Made by a program: the position numbers and the translations under genes
In this document: positions 34,879 to 42,213 of the stretch, one piece after another
Numbering within the stretch: the first letter of the stretch is position 1
How the letters are laid out: every line of letters begins with the position of its first letter
Notes under the pieces: model-generated
Told to the model about the DNA's origin: nothing
What the model saw: the letters and a program-made list of their open reading frames with translations, nothing else
The model's database searches: none
NCBI GenBank assembly: GCA_045577075.1
Contig: JAZNHR010000008.1
Span: 1-56,959, forward strand
Source: SIG447 sp045577075
Lineage (GTDB): Bacteria; Bacillota; Clostridia; UMGS1883; UMGS1540
DNA: 56,959 nt
Direction: 5' to 3'

Positions 34879-35897
34879 GCGTTCATCCCTTCCATTTCTC
34901 TATGAATCGTATCTAAAAGTGCAGAAATATTGGTTCCTGCGCTGTTTTGCGTCAGAATTGCGACACAGTAGTCAGAATTTTCGCCTTTCACAATAGAGAA
35001 AAGATTCAGCTGCTTACGCACCTGATTGTTTTCTGTTCCCACCTGGGCATAGACCTGTGCGCCGGCAGGAGCAGAGATGCCGAATTTATTCACCTCATAG
35101 GAAAGGGCAGTATGTGCATTCATTTGATTTAGGTAGCTGAGGAATACCACAGCTTCTTTTGCGTTTGTATAATTATCATCGGTAGCGTTTACATCAGCAA
35201 AATAGCGGCCGAAGGTTGTGACGCTTGCACGAAACTGCTGTCTTATCGCGTTTGAGATGCCGGAAGGACCGCCCATAGCGCGAATAATATTGTTGCCGGC
35301 CTGATTGCACACGGCGGCGTCATTACTCATAACGCCAGTTAAAAGACTGTTATCTACGCTTAAATCACTATTTGCATACGCAAGATAAATAGGCAGATAA
35401 AATCCCCATGCAGTATATCTTGCAGAGGCTTGATTGCTGTAATAGGTTTTGCCCGTTTTATTATCTAAAACGGCGACGCTAATATTATTTTGCGCGTTTA
35501 TGCCATCGATGAACGCATTTATCGGGGCGGCAATATCTTTCTCTAAAGGAAGTGGTGTTTCCGGAGGTGCAGAAACCTGTTGCGTGGCAGAGGGCGATTC
35601 GGAAGGTTTACTTCTATCGTTCGCGTCTTCATCCGTATCTCGGTTTAGAAAAGAATATGTAGCAAAAGCGGTGCCGCCTAAAATTGCCAGCGCCAAAATG
35701 ATACCTAAAATTATTATGGGTGCTTTACTTTTCGGTTTTTCAGGCAGCACAGGAGGTAAATCCATTTGGGGGTTCTTTTCCGGTGCCTGTTCATTTTGCT
35801 TGTTTTCCGCAGTTTCCGGCACTTCTACCTTCGTACCGCACGCTTTACAAAACAAAGCTTCGTTTGCCAGCTCTGTTCCGCAGTTTTTACAAAACAT
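34875..35897 (-). CDS. Zinc-ribbon membrane protein with inactive serine-hydrolase-like domain
   Basis: A 340-aa protein: a cytoplasmic zinc ribbon with paired CxxC motifs (residues 3-6 and 17-20), a charged linker, one membrane helix at 60-83, a Ser/Pro-rich linker (95-118) and an extracellular domain (120-340). That domain lines up with the next gene's hydrolase along its length: WGFY (164-167) replaces SxxK, SND (191-193) replaces SDN and QVG (285-287) replaces KTG. It is therefore probably non-catalytic. The ATG at 35897 has GGAGGG upstream; a longer frame would run through the tRNA-Leu gene. It is coupled to the hydrolase by a 4-base overlap. A binding or sensor role is an inference. Confidence 0.75.
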   Translation of the reverse strand: MFCKNCGTELANEALFCKACGTKVEVPETAENKQNEQAPEKNPQMDLPPVLPEKPKSKAPIIILGIILALAILGGTAFATYSFLNRDTDEDANDRSKPSESPSATQQVSAPPETPLPLEKDIAAPINAFIDGINAQNNISVAVLDNKTGKTYYSNQASARYTAWGFYLPIYLAYANSDLSVDNSLLTGVMSNDAAVCNQAGNNIIRAMGGPSGISNAIRQQFRASVTTFGRYFADVNATDDNYTNAKEAVVFLSYLNQMNAHTALSYEVNKFGISAPAGAQVYAQVGTENNQVRKQLNLFSIVKGENSDYCVAILTQNSAGTNISALLDTIHREMEGMNA

Positions 35898-35922
35898 ATT
35901 ACTTCCCTCCGTTTTCATTGAT

Positions 35923-35952
35923 AAAAAAAGCAAGCCTGAGACTTGCTTTTTT
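35923..35952 (-). terminator. Terminator after tRNA-Leu
   Basis: On the minus strand an 11-base-pair stem (AAAAAAGCAAG with CTTGCTTTTTT) with a TCTCAGG loop and a T run follows directly after the tRNA CCA end. It leaves only about 25 bases before the next start codon. Confidence 0.88.
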
Positions 35953-36038
35953 GGTGCGGATAAGAGGACTTGAACCTCCATGAAATTGCTTTCACATGGA
36001 CCTGAACCATGCGCGTCTGCCAATTCCGCCATATCCGC
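35952..36038 (-). tRNA. tRNA-Leu (anticodon CAG)
   Basis: An 87-base class II tRNA with GCGGATA/TATCCGC acceptor arms, encoded CCA, a long variable arm, the TTCAAGTC T-loop and an anticodon stem CATGG/CCATG enclosing TTCAGGT, so the anticodon is CAG and reads CUG codons. Confidence 0.93.
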
Positions 36039-36051
36039 ATATAAAATTTTC

Positions 36052-36079
36052 TGAGCCTTGCGGAAAACCGAAAGGCTCA
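36052..36079 (-). repeat. Hairpin between the two tRNAs
   Basis: TGAGCCTT and AAGGCTCA form a perfect 8-base-pair stem with a 12-base loop, with no T run following on the minus strand. It may be a processing or pausing element in the tRNA-Val to tRNA-Leu transcript. Confidence 0.55.
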
Positions 36080-36088
36080 CCGAAAAGA

Positions 36089-36165
36089 TGGTGGAGACAA
36101 CTGGAATTGAACCAGTGACCCCTTGCATGTCAAGCAAGTACTCTAACCAGCTGAGCTATGCCTCC
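36089..36165 (-). tRNA. tRNA-Val (anticodon GAC)
   Basis: A 77-base tRNA with an encoded CCA, acceptor GGAGGCA/TGTCTCC, D-arm AGCTCAGCTGGTTAGAGT, anticodon stem CTTGC/GCAAG enclosing TTGACAT (anticodon GAC, Val) and T-loop GGTTCAATTCC. It is the first of a two-tRNA unit. Confidence 0.93.
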
Positions 36166-36182
36166 GCAATCGAACAAACAAG

Positions 36183-36211
36183 ATTATAGCATATTCTAAT
36201 GCAAAAAGCAA
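36183..36211 (-). promoter_or_regulatory. Promoter of the tRNA-Val/tRNA-Leu unit
   Basis: On the minus strand TTGCTT (36206-36211) and TATAAT (36183-36188) with a 17-base spacer, 18 bases before the tRNA. The -35 lies inside a perfect TGCAAAAA/TTTTTGCA hairpin that may end lplA. Confidence 0.75.
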
Positions 36212-36255
36212 GTGTTTTTTGCATTTTTTTCAAAAAAATATTTTAACACAAAAAA

Positions 36256-37203
36256 TCAAAGAAAACATTGCAAAAGCGCTTCTCCAGAAATGGTCCCGAG
36301 GGATGCTCCGGAAAGGACTTTTTTAAGTTCTTCTGCATCATGTCTTGCGCCGCAAACCATCTCCACAAGTGGCTCTGCATCATCCAGAAAATCACCGTAA
36401 ATTTTTGCATCGTAAATTATGCCGTCCCGAATATCTAAATACACTTCCACCCCGCCACCGGGAAAGCGTTGCTTTTTATGAAAGGCATACTTGGGAGAGT
36501 AGCCAAAATTCCAGGAAAATGTGCTGTATTTTGTTTCTTTTAACGCCTCTGCCGCCGCGATATCCTCTTTGGAAAGTGTGTACACCGCAGGCTTTTCTGT
36601 TTTCAAAATGTATTCTCGAAACAGTCGGCGAAACGTCACAGCATCTATTCCTAGACGCGTCTGGAGATTCATAACGCGGCTTTGTACGGAGCGCACGCCT
36701 TTGGAAAGAATTTTTGCCTCGTCCGGACGAAGTGCCTTGCCAAGATGAGACATATCCGCCCCAATTAAAATTGTGCCGTGGTGCAGAAGTCTTCCATTGT
36801 GGGAATACTGTGCGTTACCGGATATTTTCTTTCCCTCCACCAGAACATCGTTTCTGCCGGAAACCTCCGCAAAAAGACCTAGGCTTGCAAGAAAATCGCG
36901 AAGCGTCTTGGTAAAACCCACATAGTCTCCAAATCCGTCCCGATTGACGATATAGGTGAAATTCAAATTCCCAAGGTCGTGATAAACGGCGCCGCCGCCC
37001 GTAAGCCGGCGGACAACCGGAATATCATGCTCCGTTACATAGGCATAGTCGATTTCAGCCATGGCGTTTTGATTCTTGCCGATAATAATGGAAGAACGGT
37101 TTTGCCAAAGCAAAAAAATCTCTTCAGTTTTATGAAAGAAAAGGTACTCCTCCAGGGCTAAATTAAACTGGGGGTCTGTACTGAAGCTTTCGATATAGAG
37201 CAT
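36256..37203 (-). CDS. lplA: Lipoate-protein ligase
   Basis: A 315-aa ligase that attaches scavenged lipoate to 2-oxoacid dehydrogenase or glycine-cleavage H proteins. Motifs are LALEEYLFFHK near 16, VRRLTGGGAVYHDLGNLNF near 67, KISGNAQYSHNGRLLHHGTI near 126, and KFS-like FSWNFGYSPKYAF near 245 in the small C-terminal domain. I chose the inner ATG with GGAG upstream. It follows coaD and has no lipoyl target genes nearby. Confidence 0.92.
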   Translation of the reverse strand: MLYIESFSTDPQFNLALEEYLFFHKTEEIFLLWQNRSSIIIGKNQNAMAEIDYAYVTEHDIPVVRRLTGGGAVYHDLGNLNFTYIVNRDGFGDYVGFTKTLRDFLASLGLFAEVSGRNDVLVEGKKISGNAQYSHNGRLLHHGTILIGADMSHLGKALRPDEAKILSKGVRSVQSRVMNLQTRLGIDAVTFRRLFREYILKTEKPAVYTLSKEDIAAAEALKETKYSTFSWNFGYSPKYAFHKKQRFPGGGVEVYLDIRDGIIYDAKIYGDFLDDAEPLVEMVCGARHDAEELKKVLSGASLGTISGEALLQCFL

Positions 37204-37213
37204 TTCCTTCTCC

Positions 37214-37696
37214 TTAAGACTCTTCGATTTTTCTGTAAATATCCTCCCGAATTGCTTCAGGCACCATTCCCGCAAGCGATGCCTTATATTTGGCAACTTC
37301 TTTTACAATGCTGGAGCTTAAATACTGGTTTTGTGCATGGGTCATCATGAACAATGTTTCGACTTCGGGAGCAAGCTGACGATTTGTAAGTGCCATCTGA
37401 AATTCGTACTCAAAATCACTTACAGCGCGAAGACCTTTAATAATGACCTTGGCGTTTTTTTCACGCATAAAGTCAACCAAAAGACCATCAAAGCTTACCA
37501 CCTCGATGTTTGGGATATGCTTTGTGACGCGGTTTATCAGTTCCTCTCGCTCCTCTGCCGTGAAAAGGGGGCGCTTACTGCTGTTTTTCAAAATTGCAAC
37601 ATAAACCTTGTCAAACACCTCGGCTGTTCTTTCGATAATATCAATATGTCCGTTTGTAATGGGGTCAAAACTGCCGGGATATACTGCAATACGCAT
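37214..37696 (-). CDS. coaD: Phosphopantetheine adenylyltransferase
   Basis: A 160-aa nucleotidyltransferase that makes dephospho-CoA. It starts MRIAVYPGSFDPITNGHIDI with the (T/N)GH motif, has a GLRAVSDFEYEFQMALTN region near 88-105, and LSSSIVKEVA (the ISSTxxR-like motif) near 128-137. The start ATG has GGGGAGG upstream and lies 2 bases after the PHP gene stop. It overlaps nothing and continues to lplA after 10 bases. Confidence 0.95.
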   Translation of the reverse strand: MRIAVYPGSFDPITNGHIDIIERTAEVFDKVYVAILKNSSKRPLFTAEEREELINRVTKHIPNIEVVSFDGLLVDFMREKNAKVIIKGLRAVSDFEYEFQMALTNRQLAPEVETLFMMTHAQNQYLSSSIVKEVAKYKASLAGMVPEAIREDIYRKIEES

Positions 37697-37698
37697 GC

Positions 37699-38835
37699 TT
37701 AGTCCTCCCCACGTTCGTTTTCGTGCCGTATCAGTTCCCAAGTAGACTCAATGAGATTTGCAAACACAGGGTTTTGCAGTGCCTCACAAACAAAGCTCTG
37801 CCTGGGAGAGTTAATGTCTTCACCAGAGATTTCCATTAAGTTATACTGCTTACACAAATCCTTCAGGCGCATAAGCTGTTCCATTGTATTTCTCGAGGGC
37901 ATATAGGTAACGGCGCAAAAACCAAGGTCATGAATCGTTTCAAAAAGCTCCGGAAGATAATCGTCCTCAAATTTTTGGGTCTTTTTATCGCCTGTTACGG
38001 AGTCACCAACATCGCCAAGATATGCGTATGCCACAATTGCATCCACTTCCTTGCCAAGAGCAATTATATCCCGAACATCCGGGCATTCGTCGGTGGCATC
38101 AATATAAATTTTTTCGATAAGACTGCTCTTTAATACACCAAGAAGGTCATATGCCTTATGGGGATTTTTGTCGTCCGTCAAATAGCCGCGCACCTTATCG
38201 GAAAGGGATACGCCCATAGATGCAAGAAGTCCACAAATATCGTCCGTATATTCGAGAAGCTTTAAAGACAGAGCAAAGAGAATGTGGCGCTCGGTGATAC
38301 TGCCGCCTTCACTAAAGTTGGAAAGGGGCACAACATCCTTGTCAAAATCGAGGCTTACAGGTGCAAGGGCATTAATCTTTTCTACCATTTTACGGTTGCG
38401 CTCGTTACGTTTTTCGGTATAGGGCGCAAAAAAGGCGGCCACGCGGTCAATATACTTATGCGGTATAGCATGAATCGTAACATATGCCACGGAATCTTGG
38501 TCAGGATTATTGATTCTTCTGCCGGCAATAGGCGTATTATTAAAGCTGCAACGGCATTCTACGCCGATTGTGGTGGCAAGGCCTGCGATTTTACCTGCTT
38601 CGATAAACTCACGGCAACCACCGACAGAATCATGGTCCATAATACCGGCGGTGCGGAGTCCGCTTTGCCGCGCCATCCAAATTGCCTTGGAAGGCGAATA
38701 GGGCGAGAAGGAATACGTCGTATGAATATGGTTGTTAACATGTCCCCCACCTTCCGGTGCAGGTACGGTGTCAACAAGCTTCTTTAGAGTGTCCAGGCGA
38801 ACCTGCACATTTTTATCGTTTAATAATGCTTCCAT
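37699..38835 (-). CDS. PHP-domain phosphoesterase
   Basis: A 378-aa protein of the PHP (polymerase and histidinol phosphatase) family. Metal ligands seen are HVNNHIHTTYSFSPYSPS (HxH near 35-37), GIMDHDSVGGCREF near 64-77 and IGVECRCS near 91, with later TIHAIPHK near 124. No polymerase domain is present; TrpH-type nucleotide phosphatases are the nearest characterised group. It sits 10 bases after the aldolase/dehydrogenase fusion in one operon, so it may act on a sugar phosphate from that route. Substrate unknown. Confidence 0.85.
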   Translation of the reverse strand: MEALLNDKNVQVRLDTLKKLVDTVPAPEGGGHVNNHIHTTYSFSPYSPSKAIWMARQSGLRTAGIMDHDSVGGCREFIEAGKIAGLATTIGVECRCSFNNTPIAGRRINNPDQDSVAYVTIHAIPHKYIDRVAAFFAPYTEKRNERNRKMVEKINALAPVSLDFDKDVVPLSNFSEGGSITERHILFALSLKLLEYTDDICGLLASMGVSLSDKVRGYLTDDKNPHKAYDLLGVLKSSLIEKIYIDATDECPDVRDIIALGKEVDAIVAYAYLGDVGDSVTGDKKTQKFEDDYLPELFETIHDLGFCAVTYMPSRNTMEQLMRLKDLCKQYNLMEISGEDINSPRQSFVCEALQNPVFANLIESTWELIRHENERGED

Positions 38836-38845
38836 GTGTTTTCTC

Positions 38846-40765
38846 CTATTTCAGCATTTCCTGTCCACCGGTAACAGGGATTGCCTGCCCGGTTTCGTAG
38901 GCTTGCTCTACGCAGTAGTAAATCGCACGTACAACGTCAATGACGCGACAGCCGCGGTTCATGGGCACCTTCGCTTCATAGAAACGTTTTACATCTTCTA
39001 CAGTTTTCGCTCCAGGTACTTTGCCAGCGTTAAGATACTGCACAAAAAGTCCCTTTTCCGGGTCTGTCCAAAGAGGGCCGTCCAGGAAGTTGCCGGGGCA
39101 TACTGCGTTTACTTTAATGTTAAACGGCGTAAGCTCAAGAGCAAAGCTTTGTGTAAGACCAATACCGCCAAACTTACTGCCTGCATAGGCAAAGTTTTTA
39201 TTACTGCCTGCAAGACCGGATTTAGAGTTAATCTGGATAATATCCATAAAATATTCCGGTGCAAAGCGGTTTTGAATTTTCATGTATTTTACGGCATATT
39301 TTGTGCAAAGGAAGTAGGCAGTATAGTTTACCTTTGTAACAAGGTCGAGCATCGGAACTGTCATTTCCTCAAGTGTTCCTGCGCGAACGATACCTGCATT
39401 ATTGATAAGAGCATCTACGCCGCCGTAGCAAAGCACAGTATTTATGTACATTTCCTGTACGGATTCTTCATTACTTACGTCAACCTTAACCGCAAGTGCT
39501 TTGCCTTCGCCATGGAGCGAAGAAAGCTTTGCTGCATTTTCAATTGCAAGTGCTTCATTAAGGTCTGCAATTACAACGTTTGCACCTTCCGAAATGATTT
39601 CTTCCGCAATACCCTGTCCAAACCCCTGTGCACTACCGGTGACAACCATAATTTTTTCACCAACACGGCCGGATGCTCTATAAGCTTGTGCCTCCTCCAT
39701 GTTTTCGAAGAAAGTAACAAGATCATCACACAGCGGCAGAACGCCACCAAAAGAAGTAGCATATGCTGCCACTTTTACAGCATCAAGGAAAACTGCCTTA
39801 ACATAATCTGCCGCCTTTTTGGAAACACCATGGGCAAATACGCCGAGGCCCTCAATAACTACGATACTGGGGAGGTGGCCGTTTTCCGTATGATATGCAG
39901 AAATTTTATCTAACAGAATTTCGTACTGTGCGTCAGCCGTTTCTGCTTTGGGTGCAAAAAGAGGCTTCGCTTTGCAGTATACAATTTGGTCAGGCGTAAA
40001 GCCAACGGAAAGCGGCTCAAAGGCAGCTTCATTTTGAATGAAGGTTTTAACTGCGTTGTTCGTAAAGAACGTAACTACAGAGCCGATAGCTTCACCCCAA
40101 AGTGCCATACGAAGCATGGGCGCAATTTCGGCCGCAAAAGCGCGGTCAGTTTCTACTTCGGAAAAGTCAGGCTCAGCCTTTACTTTTGCGGAAATTTTCT
40201 CAAACACATCCGCGTATAGTTTATCCATTTCCTCTACGGAATCAGCCGCGGCAAAAACGCCGTGGTTTTGAATGAATACAAGGTTTGCTTCCTTTCCCGT
40301 TTCTGCTTTGTTTGCAAGTAAAGCTTCGCGCACTGCTTTCGCGAGGGGAAATCCCGGCGCACAAGCGGAAACATAAAGGGCATCATCAAAAAGTTCTTTT
40401 ACAACCTTTTCGCCATCCACCGAACAGGTAAGACCGTTTACAAGGGCCGGATGCAAATGCATAACGTACTTTTTCGAAAACAAATTATGTAAAAACGTTT
40501 CTACGCTGGGACGATTTCCGAAAGAAAGCACAGCTTCCGCCAAAATGGCATCGGCTTCCTTTTCAGCATCCGCAACTTGCCAAACCTTATCCAGCTTTTC
40601 ACGGCTGATTTTCACAAAGCCTTCTTCCGTAATGGAAGCTAAGGACGCACCAGAGGCTTTTATATACAGGGTCTCGTTGTCTTTTACAGATGTGTTACCC
40701 CAACCCGCCAGAACGAAGGCAGGATTTTTTCCATAACGATGTGACATTTCCAATAAGTTTTTCAT
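38846..40765 (-). CDS. Class II aldolase/short-chain dehydrogenase fusion (RhaD-RhaE-like)
   Basis: A 639-aa fusion. Residues 1-350 are a class II (zinc) aldolase: GWGNTSVKDNETLYIKASG near 22-40, MHLHPALVNGL near 107-117 with the paired His and FIQNHGVFA near 159. Residues about 388-639 are an NAD(P)-dependent short-chain dehydrogenase: VTGSAQGFGQGIA near 393, NNAGIVRAGT near 466 and the catalytic INSKSGLAG and YAGSK. Rhamnulose-1-phosphate aldolase/lactaldehyde dehydrogenase fusions have this layout, but no other rhamnose genes are here, so the substrate is open. Operon with the PHP gene. Confidence 0.87.
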   Translation of the reverse strand: MKNLLEMSHRYGKNPAFVLAGWGNTSVKDNETLYIKASGASLASITEEGFVKISREKLDKVWQVADAEKEADAILAEAVLSFGNRPSVETFLHNLFSKKYVMHLHPALVNGLTCSVDGEKVVKELFDDALYVSACAPGFPLAKAVREALLANKAETGKEANLVFIQNHGVFAAADSVEEMDKLYADVFEKISAKVKAEPDFSEVETDRAFAAEIAPMLRMALWGEAIGSVVTFFTNNAVKTFIQNEAAFEPLSVGFTPDQIVYCKAKPLFAPKAETADAQYEILLDKISAYHTENGHLPSIVVIEGLGVFAHGVSKKAADYVKAVFLDAVKVAAYATSFGGVLPLCDDLVTFFENMEEAQAYRASGRVGEKIMVVTGSAQGFGQGIAEEIISEGANVVIADLNEALAIENAAKLSSLHGEGKALAVKVDVSNEESVQEMYINTVLCYGGVDALINNAGIVRAGTLEEMTVPMLDLVTKVNYTAYFLCTKYAVKYMKIQNRFAPEYFMDIIQINSKSGLAGSNKNFAYAGSKFGGIGLTQSFALELTPFNIKVNAVCPGNFLDGPLWTDPEKGLFVQYLNAGKVPGAKTVEDVKRFYEAKVPMNRGCRVIDVVRAIYYCVEQAYETGQAIPVTGGQEMLK

Positions 40766-40800
40766 AGCAGTACCCCTCTCCTATCTAATTCATTTAAATC

Positions 40801-40829
40801 ATTATATTCTCAAAATGTGCATTTGTCAA
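40801..40829 (-). promoter_or_regulatory. Promoter of the aldolase/dehydrogenase-PHP-coaD-lplA operon
   Basis: On the minus strand TTGACA (40824-40829) and TATAAT (40801-40806) with a 17-base spacer, about 35 bases before the ATG. Confidence 0.83.
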
Positions 40830-40848
40830 GTGCTGCGGAAATTTATTC

Positions 40849-40897
40849 CAAAAAAACACCCTCTTTGCGTTTCGAAAAATCGAAAACCAAAAAGGGC
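40849..40897 (-). terminator. Terminator after the 40903 gene
   Basis: On the minus strand CCCTTTTTG pairs with CAAAGAGGG, extended inside by TTTTCGA/TCGAAA-type pairs, then a T run. It ends the murA operon. Confidence 0.78.
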
Positions 40898-40902
40898 TAC
40901 TT

Positions 40903-41415
40903 TTATTGATATTTTTTTGCAATCGTATAAAGTTTATTGACTTCTTCTTGTGATACTTTAGCATATACAATCGATTTTATAATCTGTTTCTCTTCCGGCG
41001 TTATTCCATCTGTGAGCATTGCTGTGACCTGATTCACTTCAGAGGCGGTAAAACGCTTATAAATGCTCATAACGTAATTTTTGTCAGACGGCTGTAAATC
41101 ATCAATGGAAAGCTTTCCGTCATCTGTTTGCACAGAAGTGGGGACATTCGACGGCTGCACCTCCGCACCAGAAGGTGATTCCGCAAGGGGTGGCGCCTCC
41201 GTTTTGTCCTCACCGGTTGTTTCTTCTGTATTTTCAGAAGGCGACAACGGTACTTGTTCCAAAGCCGCTTCTATTTGTGCCTGCAACTCTTTATCTTCTG
41301 CTACAATCAAAAGCGTCTTTTTAACAACATAATCCGTGGCATAATCATATCCTGCATACAGTAGACATCCTATAATTACAAGAACGAAAAAAATAATAAC
41401 AAGGCTCTTTTTCAA
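40903..41415 (-). CDS. Membrane-anchored protein of unknown function
   Basis: A 170-aa protein that I do not recognise. After a KK start it has one membrane helix (residues 4-23), a helical part with TDYVVKKTLLIV and KELQAQIEAALEQV, a Glu/Ser/Pro-rich linker (about 60-105), and a 65-residue C-terminal helical domain beginning LSIDDLQPSDKNYVM and ending VNKLYTIAKKYQ. The start is TTG with GGGAGG six bases upstream. It is the last gene of murA-metallohydrolase-this gene. Confidence 0.75.
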   Translation of the reverse strand: MKKSLVIIFFVLVIIGCLLYAGYDYATDYVVKKTLLIVAEDKELQAQIEAALEQVPLSPSENTEETTGEDKTEAPPLAESPSGAEVQPSNVPTSVQTDDGKLSIDDLQPSDKNYVMSIYKRFTASEVNQVTAMLTDGITPEEKQIIKSIVYAKVSQEEVNKLYTIAKKYQ

Positions 41416-41429
41416 GGCCTGCCTCCCTT

Positions 41430-42203
41430 TCAAATACTACTGCGGGCTGCAACAGAAAGCTGCACATCACGTCCTACCGAAACACCACATTCTTCAATAT
41501 AATGCTTTGCAATTTCAAATGCAAGATGCGGTGTGTTGTTCTCACGACTCAAATGACCAAGAATGATTCTTTTCGTCCCCAGGCTTGCCAAGCGAGCACA
41601 AACAGCCGCGGCTTCTTTATTGGACAAATGCCCATTGCTACCTATGATTCTACGCTTTAACGCCGGAGGATATGCGCCTTTTTGCAGCATAACGACATCA
41701 TAATTGGACTCTAATAAAATTTCTTCACTTCCGCTAAGCGATAAAAAAAGCTTCTCACTCATTTCACCAATATCCGTGGCTACCGTAAGTTTTTGTTTTC
41801 CAACAAAAAAATTATATCCCACAGGTGCGGCAGCATCATGGGGAATGGAAAAAGAGCGAGCCTCAATATCACCGATGGAAAAGTTTTCGCCCGGGGCAAT
41901 CTTACGGCAAAGCGAAAGCGGTATGTCGCCAATGACCGGCTGCATGGCTTCCCATGTTTTTGCATTGGCAAAAATGGGTATATGATATTTGCGGGAAAGG
42001 CTACCTGCCGACTGAATATGGTCAATATGCTCATGGGTAATTAAAATCGCGCTGATACTGCTTATAGTTTTTCGTTTCTCTGAAAGTGCAGAAATAATTT
42101 TCTTACCACTAACACCTGCGTCAACCAAAAGTGCATGCTCTTTGCTTTCCACCAGCACCGCATTCCCGCTGCTTCCGCTAAAAAGCGGCTGCAAAGTTGC
42201 CAT
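41430..42203 (-). CDS. Metallo-beta-lactamase-fold hydrolase, WalJ/YycJ-like
   Basis: A 257-aa MBL-fold protein. LFSGSSGNAVLVES near 7-20, ILITHEHIDHIQSAG near 53-67 (HxHxDH), SFSIPHDAAAPVGY near 117-130, SNGHLSNKEAA near 168-178 and ILGHLSRENNTPHLAFE near 196 (last His ligand). The pattern is that of the YycJ/WalJ family, linked to DNA repair and to the WalRK wall-control operon in Bacillus. No walRK genes are here; it lies 10 bases after murA. Confidence 0.88.
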   Translation of the reverse strand: MATLQPLFSGSSGNAVLVESKEHALLVDAGVSGKKIISALSEKRKTISSISAILITHEHIDHIQSAGSLSRKYHIPIFANAKTWEAMQPVIGDIPLSLCRKIAPGENFSIGDIEARSFSIPHDAAAPVGYNFFVGKQKLTVATDIGEMSEKLFLSLSGSEEILLESNYDVVMLQKGAYPPALKRRIIGSNGHLSNKEAAAVCARLASLGTKRIILGHLSRENNTPHLAFEIAKHYIEECGVSVGRDVQLSVAARSSI

Positions 42204-42213
42204 TTTCTATCTC

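Noticed and set aside
35898..36137. N-terminal extension of the zinc-ribbon protein
   Set aside because: The extra 80 codons would read through the tRNA-Leu gene and its terminator. The ATG at 35897 has a GGAGGG site and begins the CxxC zinc ribbon.
38732..39913. 393-codon plus-strand frame opposite the aldolase/dehydrogenase fusion
   Set aside because: Cys/Phe/Ile-rich with no recognisable motif and opposite a gene with complete catalytic motifs.
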